Origin: Petrolisthes cinctipes
Lineage: Eukaryota > Arthropoda > Malacostraca > Decapoda > Porcellanidae
Reading direction: 5' to 3'
DNA: 64,000 nucleotides
NCBI GenBank assembly: GCA_033782935.1
Contig: JAWQEG010002496.1
Span: forward strand, 18,462 to 82,461
Of this stretch, positions 34,959-44,806 are shown piece by piece. The position numbers and the translations under genes are program-made. The notes under the pieces were generated by a model that was not told the origin of the DNA, searched no databases, and was given only the letters and a program-made list of their open reading frames with translations. How positions within the stretch are numbered: the first letter of the stretch is position 1; each line of letters opens with the position of its first letter.

Positions 34959-37900
34959 CTATGGGTTCATCAACCTCTGTTGTGTCTTGTATTCTTCTTG
35001 CAGTTCTCTCAAATTGGCTTCTAGCAATGGTATATCTTCATAGCGACCTGCTATCCTGAAAAATAACATATAATATGAGCAATTTTCAGCACTGAAATCT
35101 AGTTTTTACATTGCAATTGAAAACTTCAGTTATATGAATTTCAGTATTTACTCCAATATGAGTCGCTTGGTGAGCTGAGCCAATGATATGGTAAAGAACC
35201 CCGCCAAGGGAGATACTACTGACAAGGTGTCGGGAAACTCAAAGAATTGACTGGAATCTTTTTACTTTCCAAAACCTTGATTACCCATTCCATTTTTCTG
35301 TCTCTTTCAACTGGGGTATCAATCCTGATCCAGCTACACAGCAAATACACCCATGGAATTATCACCCTTACCAGCTACATATCTATCCAAATATTCTTGC
35401 TTTTCACCACAACAAAACTCCAATGGGGGTTCTCTTAGGAGTAAGGAATCAATATTTCAAAGAGTTTCCCACTAAGTTTCTCAAATATACTGTAGATCTT
35501 TGAGATAACACATATAAATACTTACCGATATATATACCAGTTCCTCATTGAAAACATCCAAATGTCTTTTCAGTCTTCTGCTTTTATTACCCTACACATT
35601 AAGTCATCTACTGCCACTACTGGGCCAGTGGTAAGTGACAAGTGCTAAATATGTTAATGTTATATTATAGGGCCTACTGAAGTATACAAAGCTGGTATAC
35701 CATACTCACCTGGCTTGCTTAATTGTATTCTTGATAATATTGACTTGTTGTATCAACGGATCATCTGTCTCACTCACATTATGGGCAGATGGGTCTGCTC
35801 CCCAGCCAGTGTCCACTACCACCTAGAATACAGGAATTAACCCTTAAATTATGGCTAATGATATTTGCATTTTTCTCAAACTACCAAATGATTATTAATC
35901 TTGCAGAGGGAACACTTTCTGATGCTTATAGACTAAAATATATTATACCTGTATAATACAACTGAGGCCCCGAGAGAAGGAAGGTATTAATGTATACAAA
36001 ACCCTGCTTTCATTAGGTATTTCAGTTTCTAGATATGATATATAGATGTACTAAACTGTACAGTACACTCAACCCTCGGCTATCGCGCCCAATTGGTGCC
36101 GCTACTGCGGCGCTATAGCCAAAAACGGGTTAGCCGAACTGAATAACTTATGGGAGTAATTGTAATTGGTGCCACGACCTCCTAATATACTCTATTTGGA
36201 CCATTTTGTACACATAATATCTTAAAATGAATATGCACAAGGCTAATAAAAAGATACATTAATGTTATATTTCTTGGCTGCACTTCGTTTTGTTTGACCT
36301 CCATCGATCTAGTTCACTATTTCCCACTTCTTGGCATAAGTAAGGTTTTTCTCTTCTTGATCTCCCCACCTTGTGTAGCAGCATTACATTGGACAATGGT
36401 AGGAGGACAGGGTGGGGGTACGTTGGCTATTGTTCACTCACAAAAAACGCTATTGTTGTTGTTGTTGTTGAAGTTCCTCAAGCTGTCTGACCGAGCAGCC
36501 CTGGGCTCTTGAGGAAGGCTATGGCTTGAACTGGGCTTTCCCACAATGCCCTCAGTGAGTGTATGTTGTGTTGTTGGCGAGTGTCGTTATGTGCGTTGCA
36601 GTCTTCCATAATGTGTTAACAGAATGGGGTGCTGTGTTGCATCCTGGACAGGTATCAGCGATGGCTCCATCTACTGTAGTTTCTTTTGATATGTCAAAAG
36701 GGCCGGATGATGGCCGCTTCGCAGCCTGGCCAGGTGGACTCTTTCCTCACGGGGAAGGGAGGATTCTGATGGGTGGATGTCAAGGGGTCGTGCATGCAGC
36801 CATCTATTTGTGCGCGATAGTGGTATATTGGCAGCTTTTAATATACGTGTTATAACCATATAACACTATAGCCAAGGGTTGAGTGAATTAGTAAATCCAC
36901 ACACATGGAGAGGGATGACATCTTGGTACTTAATTTTTATTTCATGCCCAAGGACCCACTCATACCATACCGGTAACTATGACAGAAACCTCTTTAAGAT
37001 GGTTAAGGTTAGTTTAACATACTGATCACACATTGTCATCATCATCAATACTTTATTTCCCTTCTCTGGGACTCCAGAGCCAGGGTGGGAAAATTAAATC
37101 TGAACAAAATCGGGTCACTCACATTCATCCCCCTATCAGACCCATAAAATTTTCAGTTCCCCCTCCAAATCAATTGGTGCAAGGAGACATTCCATGGACT
37201 GCCAGTTAAAACTGGGTTGCCAGCCCTAATAAGCACACCTAACAAATCTTTTCCCTCCTTGACTATCCTGCACAGTGTTCTTGGTTCACTCATCCTTATT
37301 CCTTAGTTTTTTTCATTATCACTCACCATACAGTATAAGAAAAATTCCATTTCGATAATAAACCAAATACCTGGTCTGTATGTTGAGTCTTTTTTAACGA
37401 AGCAAAAGATGGAGGTGTAAGACTGGAGGATCGGGAGTGTGAGGAACGTGGCGACTCTCGTGAATCTTTCTCCCTACGCCGTAAAATTTCAGCAGCACGC
37501 ACCTCAGCCTGACGAGCAGCCTCCTTTTTGGCAGCTAGTCGGGCCTCCACTTCCATCCTGGAGAGTAATTTTTCTTACATATCTAGTAAAGTATGAGGAA
37601 ATAGATAAAAGGCAGAGCTATACTGCTTTTTATGATCAGCAACAACATCAAGACCCCTTTTCCCATTTCTTTATGGGTGGAGGCCTTCAGTTTATTGAGT
37701 AAATTTTTATTGTTGATGAAAAGAAATTTTATAATGGTCTTCAACAACACAATACGTCACTCTTATTTCTATTGCTCTCAAAATACCAAAAACCATTGGA
37801 AACTTGCATTATCAACAATGAACAACAACAACTTCAAATTTGGCAAGCAGGATTACATACCTCCTCCTCTCCTGCAACTCTTTTAATTCCTTAGGACTGG

Positions 37901-40900
37901 GTATTTTTGGAAGACTGAGGATATGCTCTTTAAGGAATGCTGTTGATGTAGAGTGAATTCTGCGCTGTAGAAGTTCCTGACGTGGCCCACGAGAACTAGT
38001 GGCCATAGAATCTTCTTCACCTGGTTCAGGGGAGCCTAAAGTTCGTATACGCTGAGCCAATGATATCACACCGTCTCCCTTTTTCAGGATTCTCACTCTT
38101 AGTTCTTCCACATCAGGTAAAGCATATGTAGTTTCTCCACATCTAAAACAGCACAGTAAGTAAAATACATGAAGAAAACTACAATTATATCTTATTAAAT
38201 ACTGTACAATGATAACTTATAATATGAGCTGTTTACTAGTTTCCCTTCTTTCGGCCAAGATATCTCACATATGCAGGTAAGAACACACCCCAGTGTCCAA
38301 AAGTTATTTACGTACCTCAGAGACTCTGCCATACGGATGTACTGAGGTATCAATTTCTCCAACTCTGATCTATATTCCATTAGTTTCTCATAATACATAG
38401 CGATTGTTGGCTTTGATGTCCGCTGCTCCACCTGGCTGTCTCTTATGTTAAGCCTCTGATGCAGAAAGAATCAGTAATTAATCAATTATGAAAAAAGAAC
38501 ACATACTGTAATTTCTATTTAAAATACATATGAATGAAGGTTAGTAATAATAACAGGAAAACAGTGGAATATAGAAAAGTTCTCTTACAGTTGTGCAGTG
38601 AGTGCAGGAACGGAAATGCTGTTCCCCGGTGATAGAGTCCATCACAGATAGTATAGAGTTCAGGGAACCCTGGGAATCGGATCGTCGTAGTCCTGGAAAG
38701 CCTGACAGGAGGGATGTCATTCCTGTGCCAGAACTTGCTCCGCTGCCTCCCCCACCACCCATCAGTACCCCAGCCATGCTGTTTGAGCTCCCTTGGTGAA
38801 CAGGACTCACCAACTTTTCTGTCAACACAATCAGTCACATATACTCAAGCAGGGTTGTTGGATTATTTGACACAGTATTCCATGAGTACTGTACCAACAA
38901 TCTGGGTAGGAAATTCAGGTGGACCTAGTTCACTGGTGTGTTGGATGATTTGAAACAAACAAGGTCTGTATACAAGTTATGGCTCATGATTGTATAGTCC
39001 CTTTAGGTGAAAATGCAAGAAAAGTCATGTTTAAGTGATGGAAAAAACAGGTATGATAGCACCATATACAGTACTGTACAATCCATGGAGTCATTGTTTC
39101 AGTCACTGTCATTACAGTACCCAGGTATGTAGGTAACTGCTAGAAAATTATAATCATCTGTCGTTAATCAGAAACAGTATCCAATAACAAGACTCTGACG
39201 TTAGCACTCGAAGGGTTAGGTAAGTGTCCGTACTTGCATAATTAAAGGTGATGAAGTGTGAGCACTGATCACACATGATTCCACCACAGAGCCGGCAGTG
39301 GTGGCGACGACGGGCTAAATTGAAGGAGCGGGCACAAAAGGGACATAGCGGTACATCGCGGTCCTCTGCCCACATCACAATGCTGCGTTCATGTGCTGCA
39401 ATATAATAATCACTCTGAATCGTCTCTGCAACAGTTGCATATGTCACAGTAACTATATATTATTCATGATATCCTCTCACTTACAGTACAGTATACACCC
39501 GAGTACATGTAAATCTTGATAAGAGCCTACCTTATCCAGAGTCAAAATAAAGCAGCAACTTACCTTTTCTCTTAACTGGATCATTAGGCAAATCTCTAAG
39601 AAGTTTATCTAGTCTGATGAGCAGCTTGTTTGTCTCTGCTACAGAGGAATCTATCCTTGCACTTCTTATCTTCTTGAAGAGTGAAGTGTGATTTCTTGAG
39701 GGATCTGTTTCAATGAGACACACTAAATACCAGTACTTTATTAAAATCCGATAGACATGAGTGAGAATATACATCCTGACACACATGTTGCCAAGCACAG
39801 TGTGCAGTAACTACCAAGAAGGAAAACTTATGGTTGAGAATAGGATGATAAAATCTGATAATTATCAAAGTAGAAACTTACTGGGATAAGAAAATAGTAC
39901 AGTACATTTGTTTAGTATCACATAAATATCAAGAATATAATAATGCCTTACTACATAAGCTTCCATTCATAGAATATTTCCAATGAAATATCCACTCCAT
40001 CCAGTGGAATTTTACAAGACTGGACTGTCACTTTGTTATTGCCTGAACAATAATTCTAGAAAGTGGAGCAGCTTGTTACTGACCTGTGTGAAAGATTGAA
40101 ATGTTACTAACTGTACTGTACTGTAATCAATATGTGATGGTGTGGATTGTGGGGATATTGTAGCCTATCTCATGATGTAAATGGGGATTAAAAATGCTTA
40201 GTTGAGTAAATAAAGAAACAGCAGCTTCTAATGAAATTGGTCTGATATATAGTAGGTCTATACAGTAAGTCTTTGTTTGTAACTACATACCAAAGGATGG
40301 AGGTTCCCAATGCCATGGGTTGTTACTCTGGTAGTCCGTCCCGGCCTCATCATCAAACAGATTACTGGTACGTTGCCTCACACCAGAATTATCTGGCTCG
40401 TCCTCATTTAGTAATTTTTTCTTTGCTTTGTTCAATAAACCTGGAATTGTTACAATGCAATGAAATCTTTACTAACATAAGTCCAAACTATACAATAAAT
40501 ATATGGTACACTTACAGTAGTTTATAATTTTTTATAATTACACAGTATAATCAATTAATATCCATTCTTACATGCACAAAAGTTAGCATGTAAAGAAAAA
40601 AAATTATGAATCTAAACACCTGGCACTCTAAGACCTCCCCACACCATAATCTTCACTGGTATAATAAGCCAGACATGTTTTCTGCTTGCAATATTTCAAC
40701 CAAAATTTATATATTATTACAACAATAGCTTCCAGACCTACTGGGCATGTGAATCATAGTACTGTACCTTATCATATACATTATAGATAATGCATCCTAG
40801 AATTCTTTACACATTGGCAAATGTAACTAAAATCTTCATCATCCTTTCCCCTAAAATGCATAGGAAATCCCGGCTGGTTCTCTCTTGTGGGAATGCCTGG

Positions 40901-41481
40901 TCTTGCAGCAGACCATGAATTGCTACAGTATTCTGACTGGGACCATAATTGTGAACCTAAGGGCGGTATGCAAGAACGTTCGTGGTGTTAACGATGGTGT
41001 GGTACTGGTGCGATGGCTCCATAGACAAACAACAGAGTGGACTTGGGCCCACAGCACTGGCTGTGGGATCAAAGACCTTCCCCCCAATCTCCCTGGCGGT
41101 TGGAGGCCCCCAGACTCCTTGGTCCAGTAAGCTCTGGTCCCATTTCCCTGGGATGTGCTTCGGTAGCCCAGGCATATAGGGCCAGCCCCTCCTTTATTTT
41201 AATTTGTTTTTTCACTGCGACCAGAGTGTACCAGGGGTCTGTGGGGCAGGAGGCCATTCTGCCCCAGGAGAACATCAACAACAACAACATGCTCACCCTT
41301 GAAGGCCTGGAGTACAACTTAATACATGCTTACCCTTGAAGGCCTGGAGTACGACCTTTTCCTCCGAACTGTGCTTGTCCTCGACGTGTGTAAGAAGCTG
41401 TTCCACTGAATTCTGGTCTTCATAGCAAAAAGGGCAAAAGAACCCCTCCAGCACCTCACCCTCTCCTACAACACTGCTCAT
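34959..41481 (-). CDS. RBSN: rabenosyn-5 (FYVE-finger Rab effector), 10 coding exons
   Basis: Rabenosyn-5 binds PI3P and Rab5 on early endosomes and with VPS45 drives fusion and recycling. Exons (minus): 41481-41334, 40440-40291, 39704-39564, 39395-39234, 38818-38589, 38455-38316, 38142-37861, 37557-37371, 35822-35710, 35055-34959. Phases all agree; total 1650 nt, 549 codons plus TAG. An N-terminal C2H2 finger (C16, C19, H32, H37) starts MSSVVGEGEVLEGFFCPFC, as in vertebrates. The FYVE domain has WAED (155-158), RRRHHCR (175-181) and zinc ligands C164, C167, C180, C183, C188, C191, C272, C275, with a Ser/Gly-rich insert before the last pair. A helical middle follows, then a C-terminal Rab-binding hairpin (PLIQQVNIIKNTIKQAR, LLEANLRELQEEY). 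Human RBSN is about 784 residues; the NPF repeats and second Rab-binding hairpin are not seen. Exon 4 has a second in-frame acceptor at 39425. The ATG is first in frame. Confidence 0.95.
36066..36884. mobile_element. pogo/Tigger-like MITE with nested insertion (RBSN intron 8)
   Basis: Left end CACTCAACCCTCGGCTATCG and right end CTATAGCCAAGGGTTGAGTG are inverted repeats. The CAACCCTCG..TATCGCG style resembles pogo/Tigger termini. A LINE fragment of the 9687-10408 family is inserted inside (36442-36800). No transposase. Confidence 0.65.
36442..36800 (-). mobile_element. truncated LINE 3' end with (AAC)n tail, nested in a MITE
   Basis: Closely related to 9700-10020: TTCCTCAAGCTGTCTGACCG, GTGTATGTTGTGTTGTTGG, TGCATCCTGGACAGG and AGCCTGGCCAGGTGGA recur in order. 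Preceded on plus by (TTG)n, its tail. No clear target-site duplication was found. Confidence 0.78.
37033..37290 (-). mobile_element. dispersed repeat with (TGA)n-type tail, copy 3 (RBSN intron 8)
   Basis: Starts TCATCATCATCAATACTTTA and shares ordered blocks with 8822-9150, including GTTAAAAC, GGGTTGCCAGCCCTAA and TCTTTTCC. Confidence 0.6.
40965..41034. mobile_element. half copy of the hairpin MITE (RBSN intron 1)
   Basis: The left arm is intact (GTATGCAAGAACGTTCGTGG to GGTGCGATGGCTCCATAGAC), then the sequence switches to a LINE end at 41036. The right arm is missing. Confidence 0.7.
41036..41287 (+). mobile_element. retroelement 3' end with (CAA)n tail, copy B (RBSN intron 1)
   Basis: Nearly identical to 29105-29345 (GGACTTGGGCCCACAGCACT through GAGAACATCAACAACAAC). 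The high identity suggests recent movement. Confidence 0.75.
41289..41353. repeat. RBSN: 37-bp tandem duplication of the RBSN exon 1 donor
   Basis: CACCCTTGAAGGCCTGGAGTAC and TACCCTTGAAGGCCTGGAGTAC lie 37 bases apart. On the minus strand both copies give a consensus donor: AAGG|GTAAGC (exon end 41334, keeps the rabenosyn frame) and AAGG|GTGAGC (exon end 41297, shifts the frame by one). Confidence 0.85.
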
Positions 41482-41770
41482 TACACCAAACCTACGAATA
41501 GAAGGATAAAACTGTAAAAAAATGTATACTGTACAAGTATATATATATAAAAAAAAAAAAAAAAAAACAGTAAATAAATAAAAAGAAAAACTATATAAAT
41601 AATAAGAAAAAAAAAATACTGTAATTGTATGTTGTATGTATATATCTTTTTACACCTTACTTCAAGCACACCAAACCTTAAAATATAAAGATAAAACATA
41701 AAAAAATACTGTTCATTACACCGAACTTCAATCAAACCAAACCTAACAATGTAAGTCACTGATTGAAAGA
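41482..41770. repeat. RBSN: tandem copies of a splice-acceptor segment upstream of the RBSN ATG
   Basis: On the minus strand the segment AG|GTTTGGT(G/T)T followed by GAAGTNNGGTGTAA recurs at about 41745, 41690 and 41491, each preceded by a T-rich tract. The last copy places an acceptor about 12 bases before the start codon, which suggests a 5' UTR intron. AT-runs separate the copies. Confidence 0.6.
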
Positions 41771-41814
41771 AAAAAAAGTTAATATATTGTCATTGGTGAT
41801 ATCAAGAAATCTCT

Positions 41815-41975
41815 TAATAGGACCCTTGTGGTGTAGTCAGAAAATTGGAGATAAATGAGTCCTTCAAATATTGCCATGAAACACACACACCTATATGGAT
41901 GGGGGTTATTTTGTGGCATAGTCAGGACGAATCATTAGCCTCCAATTTTCATACACGATCACATGGTCCACAATA
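41815..41975. mobile_element. diverged TTAA-type MITE
   Basis: Contains ATTGCCATGAAACACAC, TTTTGTGGCATAGTC and AGCCTCCAATTTTCA, as in the element at 30735-30876. A TTAA lies near the left end (CTCTTAATAGG). Confidence 0.5.
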
Positions 41976-42006
41976 GAAGTGATACTGTCCCCGGTATGGT
42001 ATTGTA

Positions 42007-42547
42007 CAGTCGGCGGCAAAAGTCGTGTCGCCACCTCTGCCAAATCATGAAGTACAGTATAGAAATATAAGCTTGACAGGCTAGTAAAATGAAAACCAAG
42101 AGTAGGTTACTAATTTGCCCCCCCCCTGGATATTGTAATTCTGTATGGTGAATGTGTGTGTATGTATTTCACCTACGGTCTTGATCACATGCTGGACACG
42201 TGCTCACCAACTGTTACTCTCCCGGAATGAGCTCAGAGCTCTTAGTGACCGATCTTAGGGTAAGGCTGGAACCTTTTCACACACCGGGATGGCGAGGTCA
42301 AAACTCCTCGACTTACGTCCCGTACCTATTCTCTGCTAGGTGAACAGGGTTACAACGTTTAAGGAAACAATCCCAAATTGTCTCCACCTGACCGGGGATC
42401 CGAACTCGGGCTCTCTCGGTTGTGAGCCGAGCGAGCTAATCACTACACCACCGGGCCGTGTGTGTGTGGGTGTTGGTTCAATGATAATCCTTTATGCTAT
42501 CCTTCAAGAAACGCTAAGTGAGGCGACACGACTTTTGCCACCATCTG
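42007..42547. mobile_element. TA-flanked MITE, CAGTCGGCGGCAAAAGTCG family, carrying a SINE
   Basis: The 26-bp inverted termini CAGTCGGCGGCAAAAGTCGT.. and ..ACGACTTTTGCCACCATCTG are flanked by TA (42005-42006 and 42548-42549). The interior holds a tRNA-like SINE on the minus strand. Confidence 0.83.
42150..42458 (-). mobile_element. tRNA-derived SINE (tRNA-Val-like head)
   Basis: Minus strand from about 42457: CCCGGTGGTGTAGTGATTAG (A box) then an anticodon arm CTCGG-CTCACAA-CCGAG with anticodon CAC (Val), then GAGTTCGGATCCCCGG (B box). A roughly 230-base body without coding follows. The acceptor stem does not close well, so this is a SINE head, not a working tRNA. Confidence 0.78.
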
Positions 42548-42689
42548 TACTTGTAACTGAGAATTTTTTGGTTCAATTCTTTGCGGAGTGGAATGAATAT
42601 AAGTGAGGGTTTCTTCCATGAATTCTGCAGTCTGTTTCTCAATATTTTCTATTTCATTCGTCCATACAACAACTGATGGGCAAAGTTGG

Positions 42690-42970
42690 GGCATGGGGGG
42701 GGGGGGGGGTCAACACAGTCAAAATGCATTGTTGGCTGTCATTCTTAGGGGGGGTTCCCATTTAACACGGTCAAACTACACTGTTGTCTGTCATCCTTGC
42801 CCTTTATTTCAAAGACATATAAAACTTAACTTCATGATTCTACAGTGCAATATAGATTCTTGAATCCAAGCATTAGTTAAATATACCTATATAACTACGG
42901 GGGGTCGGGGGGTAATATGGTCAAAATGCACTGTTGACTATCATCCTTATATTTCAACATATATATAAAA
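42690..42970. repeat. tandem units around GTCAAAATGCACTGTTG
   Basis: Three related units: ACAGTCAAAATGCATTGTTG (about 42715), ACGGTCAAACTACACTGTTG (about 42767) and TGGTCAAAATGCACTGTTGA (about 42920), each followed by CTGTCATCCTT-like sequence and set off by G-runs. The stretch 42797-42898 is repeated at 44275-44376. Confidence 0.75.
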
Positions 42971-43535
42971 AGAGGGAATAATTATTTATCCAAAGTTGAG
43001 AAAAAAAAAAAAAAATTCATTTGTATGACTCAACCTATTACCATTTAGATAATTCTAACAAATAAATATAAATGATTGAACACGTACTGGTACTTTTAGT
43101 GATACTGAATGAATGATAAATACGAGAAGTCTACAGGAGTCCTCAATACATATGGTACCTAAGGCTAATAAAATACCTACCTAAGTCTAATAAAATACCT
43201 ACCTAAGGCACATAAAATCACTGTGTGGGGTTACATTTTCAAACTGTACAACATAGCTATTTAACAAATTAGTCCTAAGATTTGTTTCTGTTGGAGAAAC
43301 CCACCATCATTTAACAACATATTGCAATGTCAAGTGCTAACATAACCTACAGAGGTTTGTTTTTGTTGGTAAGCACCCAAACGGAAGAAACTGAACTGTG
43401 AAAATGACTCATGAGTGAATTATTGGATGAATTTAATGACTCCATTATGAAACTATGGTAATAATGGAACTACCTGACAGATTTTGTGGATATGGATACT
43501 GAGTTTATTGGGTATTTAAAGAAAGAATAGCTGTT

Positions 43536-44035
43536 TTGTAGCAGTGTTGCCAGATCTGGCTAGGTCCTAGTATTTAGCCCCGGTCATTTCCTGTACTTTA
43601 CCACGGTTAGTTCCCGGTAGTTTGCCCAGGTTAGGTTAGGTAAGGTCAGGCTAATCTCAAAATACCCCATTTGAATATCTTGGAAATGGGGCATTTGCGG
43701 AGGAAATGGGGCATTTGCAGAGGAAATGCCATGGAAGAAAATGGTATTTATTGAAAGAATGACAGTTTTGTAGCAGTGTTGCCAGATCCAGCTAGGTCCC
43801 AGTATTTTGCCCCGGTCGTTTCCTGTACTTTACCACGGTTATTTCCCGATAGTTTGCCCAGGTTAGGTCCCGGTAGTCTGATGCAGTCTAGGTTAGGTTA
43901 GGTAAGGTCAGGCTAATTTGAATATCTTGGAAATGGGGCATTTGCGGAGGAAATGCCTTAGAAGAAAATAGTCTTAGAATGGTCTACATAAGTGGGTAAT
44001 GAAGGTAGAAAAACCGTACGCGATAATGGCAATTC
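43536..44035 (+). repeat. GGTTAGG-containing repeat, two direct copies upstream of NDUFA12
   Basis: The unit GTAGCAGTGTTGCCAGATC .. CCGGTAGTTTGCCCAGGTTA .. GGTAAGGTCAGGCTAAT .. GGAAATGGGGCATTTGCGGA occurs twice in tandem. An inverted copy is at 45437-45748, so copies face each other across NDUFA12 exon 1. Confidence 0.85.
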
Positions 44036-44274
44036 ATTCAATATTCACCTAATTAAGCCTTCATAGTTTACAAAGCGTAACGAAATTATTTGCCACTAAT
44101 GATAGAAAGCTGCCACCTCAATGAGCAAGGTTTAGATCAGGCGCTTAAACACCTGTCTTATATGTAGAATAACAACATCTGACCTGTAGCACAAATTCTG
44201 CCCTTTATGACCTAAATTGCTTAACAAGTAAACATAAAAAAAGCCAATGCTGACCTCTCAATGTTTTCCCCCTT

Positions 44275-44376
44275 ACCCTTTATTTCAAGGACATATAAAA
44301 CTTAACCTCATGATTCTACAGTGCAATATAGATTCTTGAATCCAAGTATTAGTTAAATATACCTATATAACTACGG
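44275..44376 (+). repeat. direct repeat of 42797-42898
   Basis: CATATAAAACTTAACCTCAT and GATTCTTGAATCCAAGTATT are shared in order, with about five differences over 100 bases. Origin unknown; it lies upstream of NDUFA12. Confidence 0.8.
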
Positions 44377-44806
44377 TAAGAACGAGGAATAACACCAACT
44401 TACAAATATATTTGACAGACAACAGTGAGGCGTATCATCAGCTGATTGGCCGAGGGCTACGGTATTAATATTTTTTTCAGTTTACTACGGCTAAAACAAC
44501 CATACAAAAGAAAATTCTGTCAATTTAATGCAAAAAAAAAAGTGAATAATTATTTTTTCAGTTAAGTTCATGAAGCAAAAACAAATGCATATTAAATTTC
44601 CCCCCGTTCATTTACGATATCCTTTTTAATTTATTGCAGCGTATGCTAGCTAAATCATGGAATTAAATATGAATTGGAATTATAAGGAAATGTTATTATA
44701 TAAAACTATTGAATTCGAGTAGGACACTTTCGTAATAATAATAAATAACCCTCCCTCCAGCCTGAGCCGGGTGTTTACAGTTGGATCAGCTGTGAACTCC
44801 AAGAAG

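Noticed and set aside
42385..42457. A functional tRNA-Val gene
   Set aside because: A and B boxes and anticodon arm are present, but the acceptor stem does not close and a SINE body follows.
43618..43925. Telomere (TTAGG)n array
   Set aside because: Only a few degenerate GGTTAGG units inside a dispersed repeat, not a telomeric tract.
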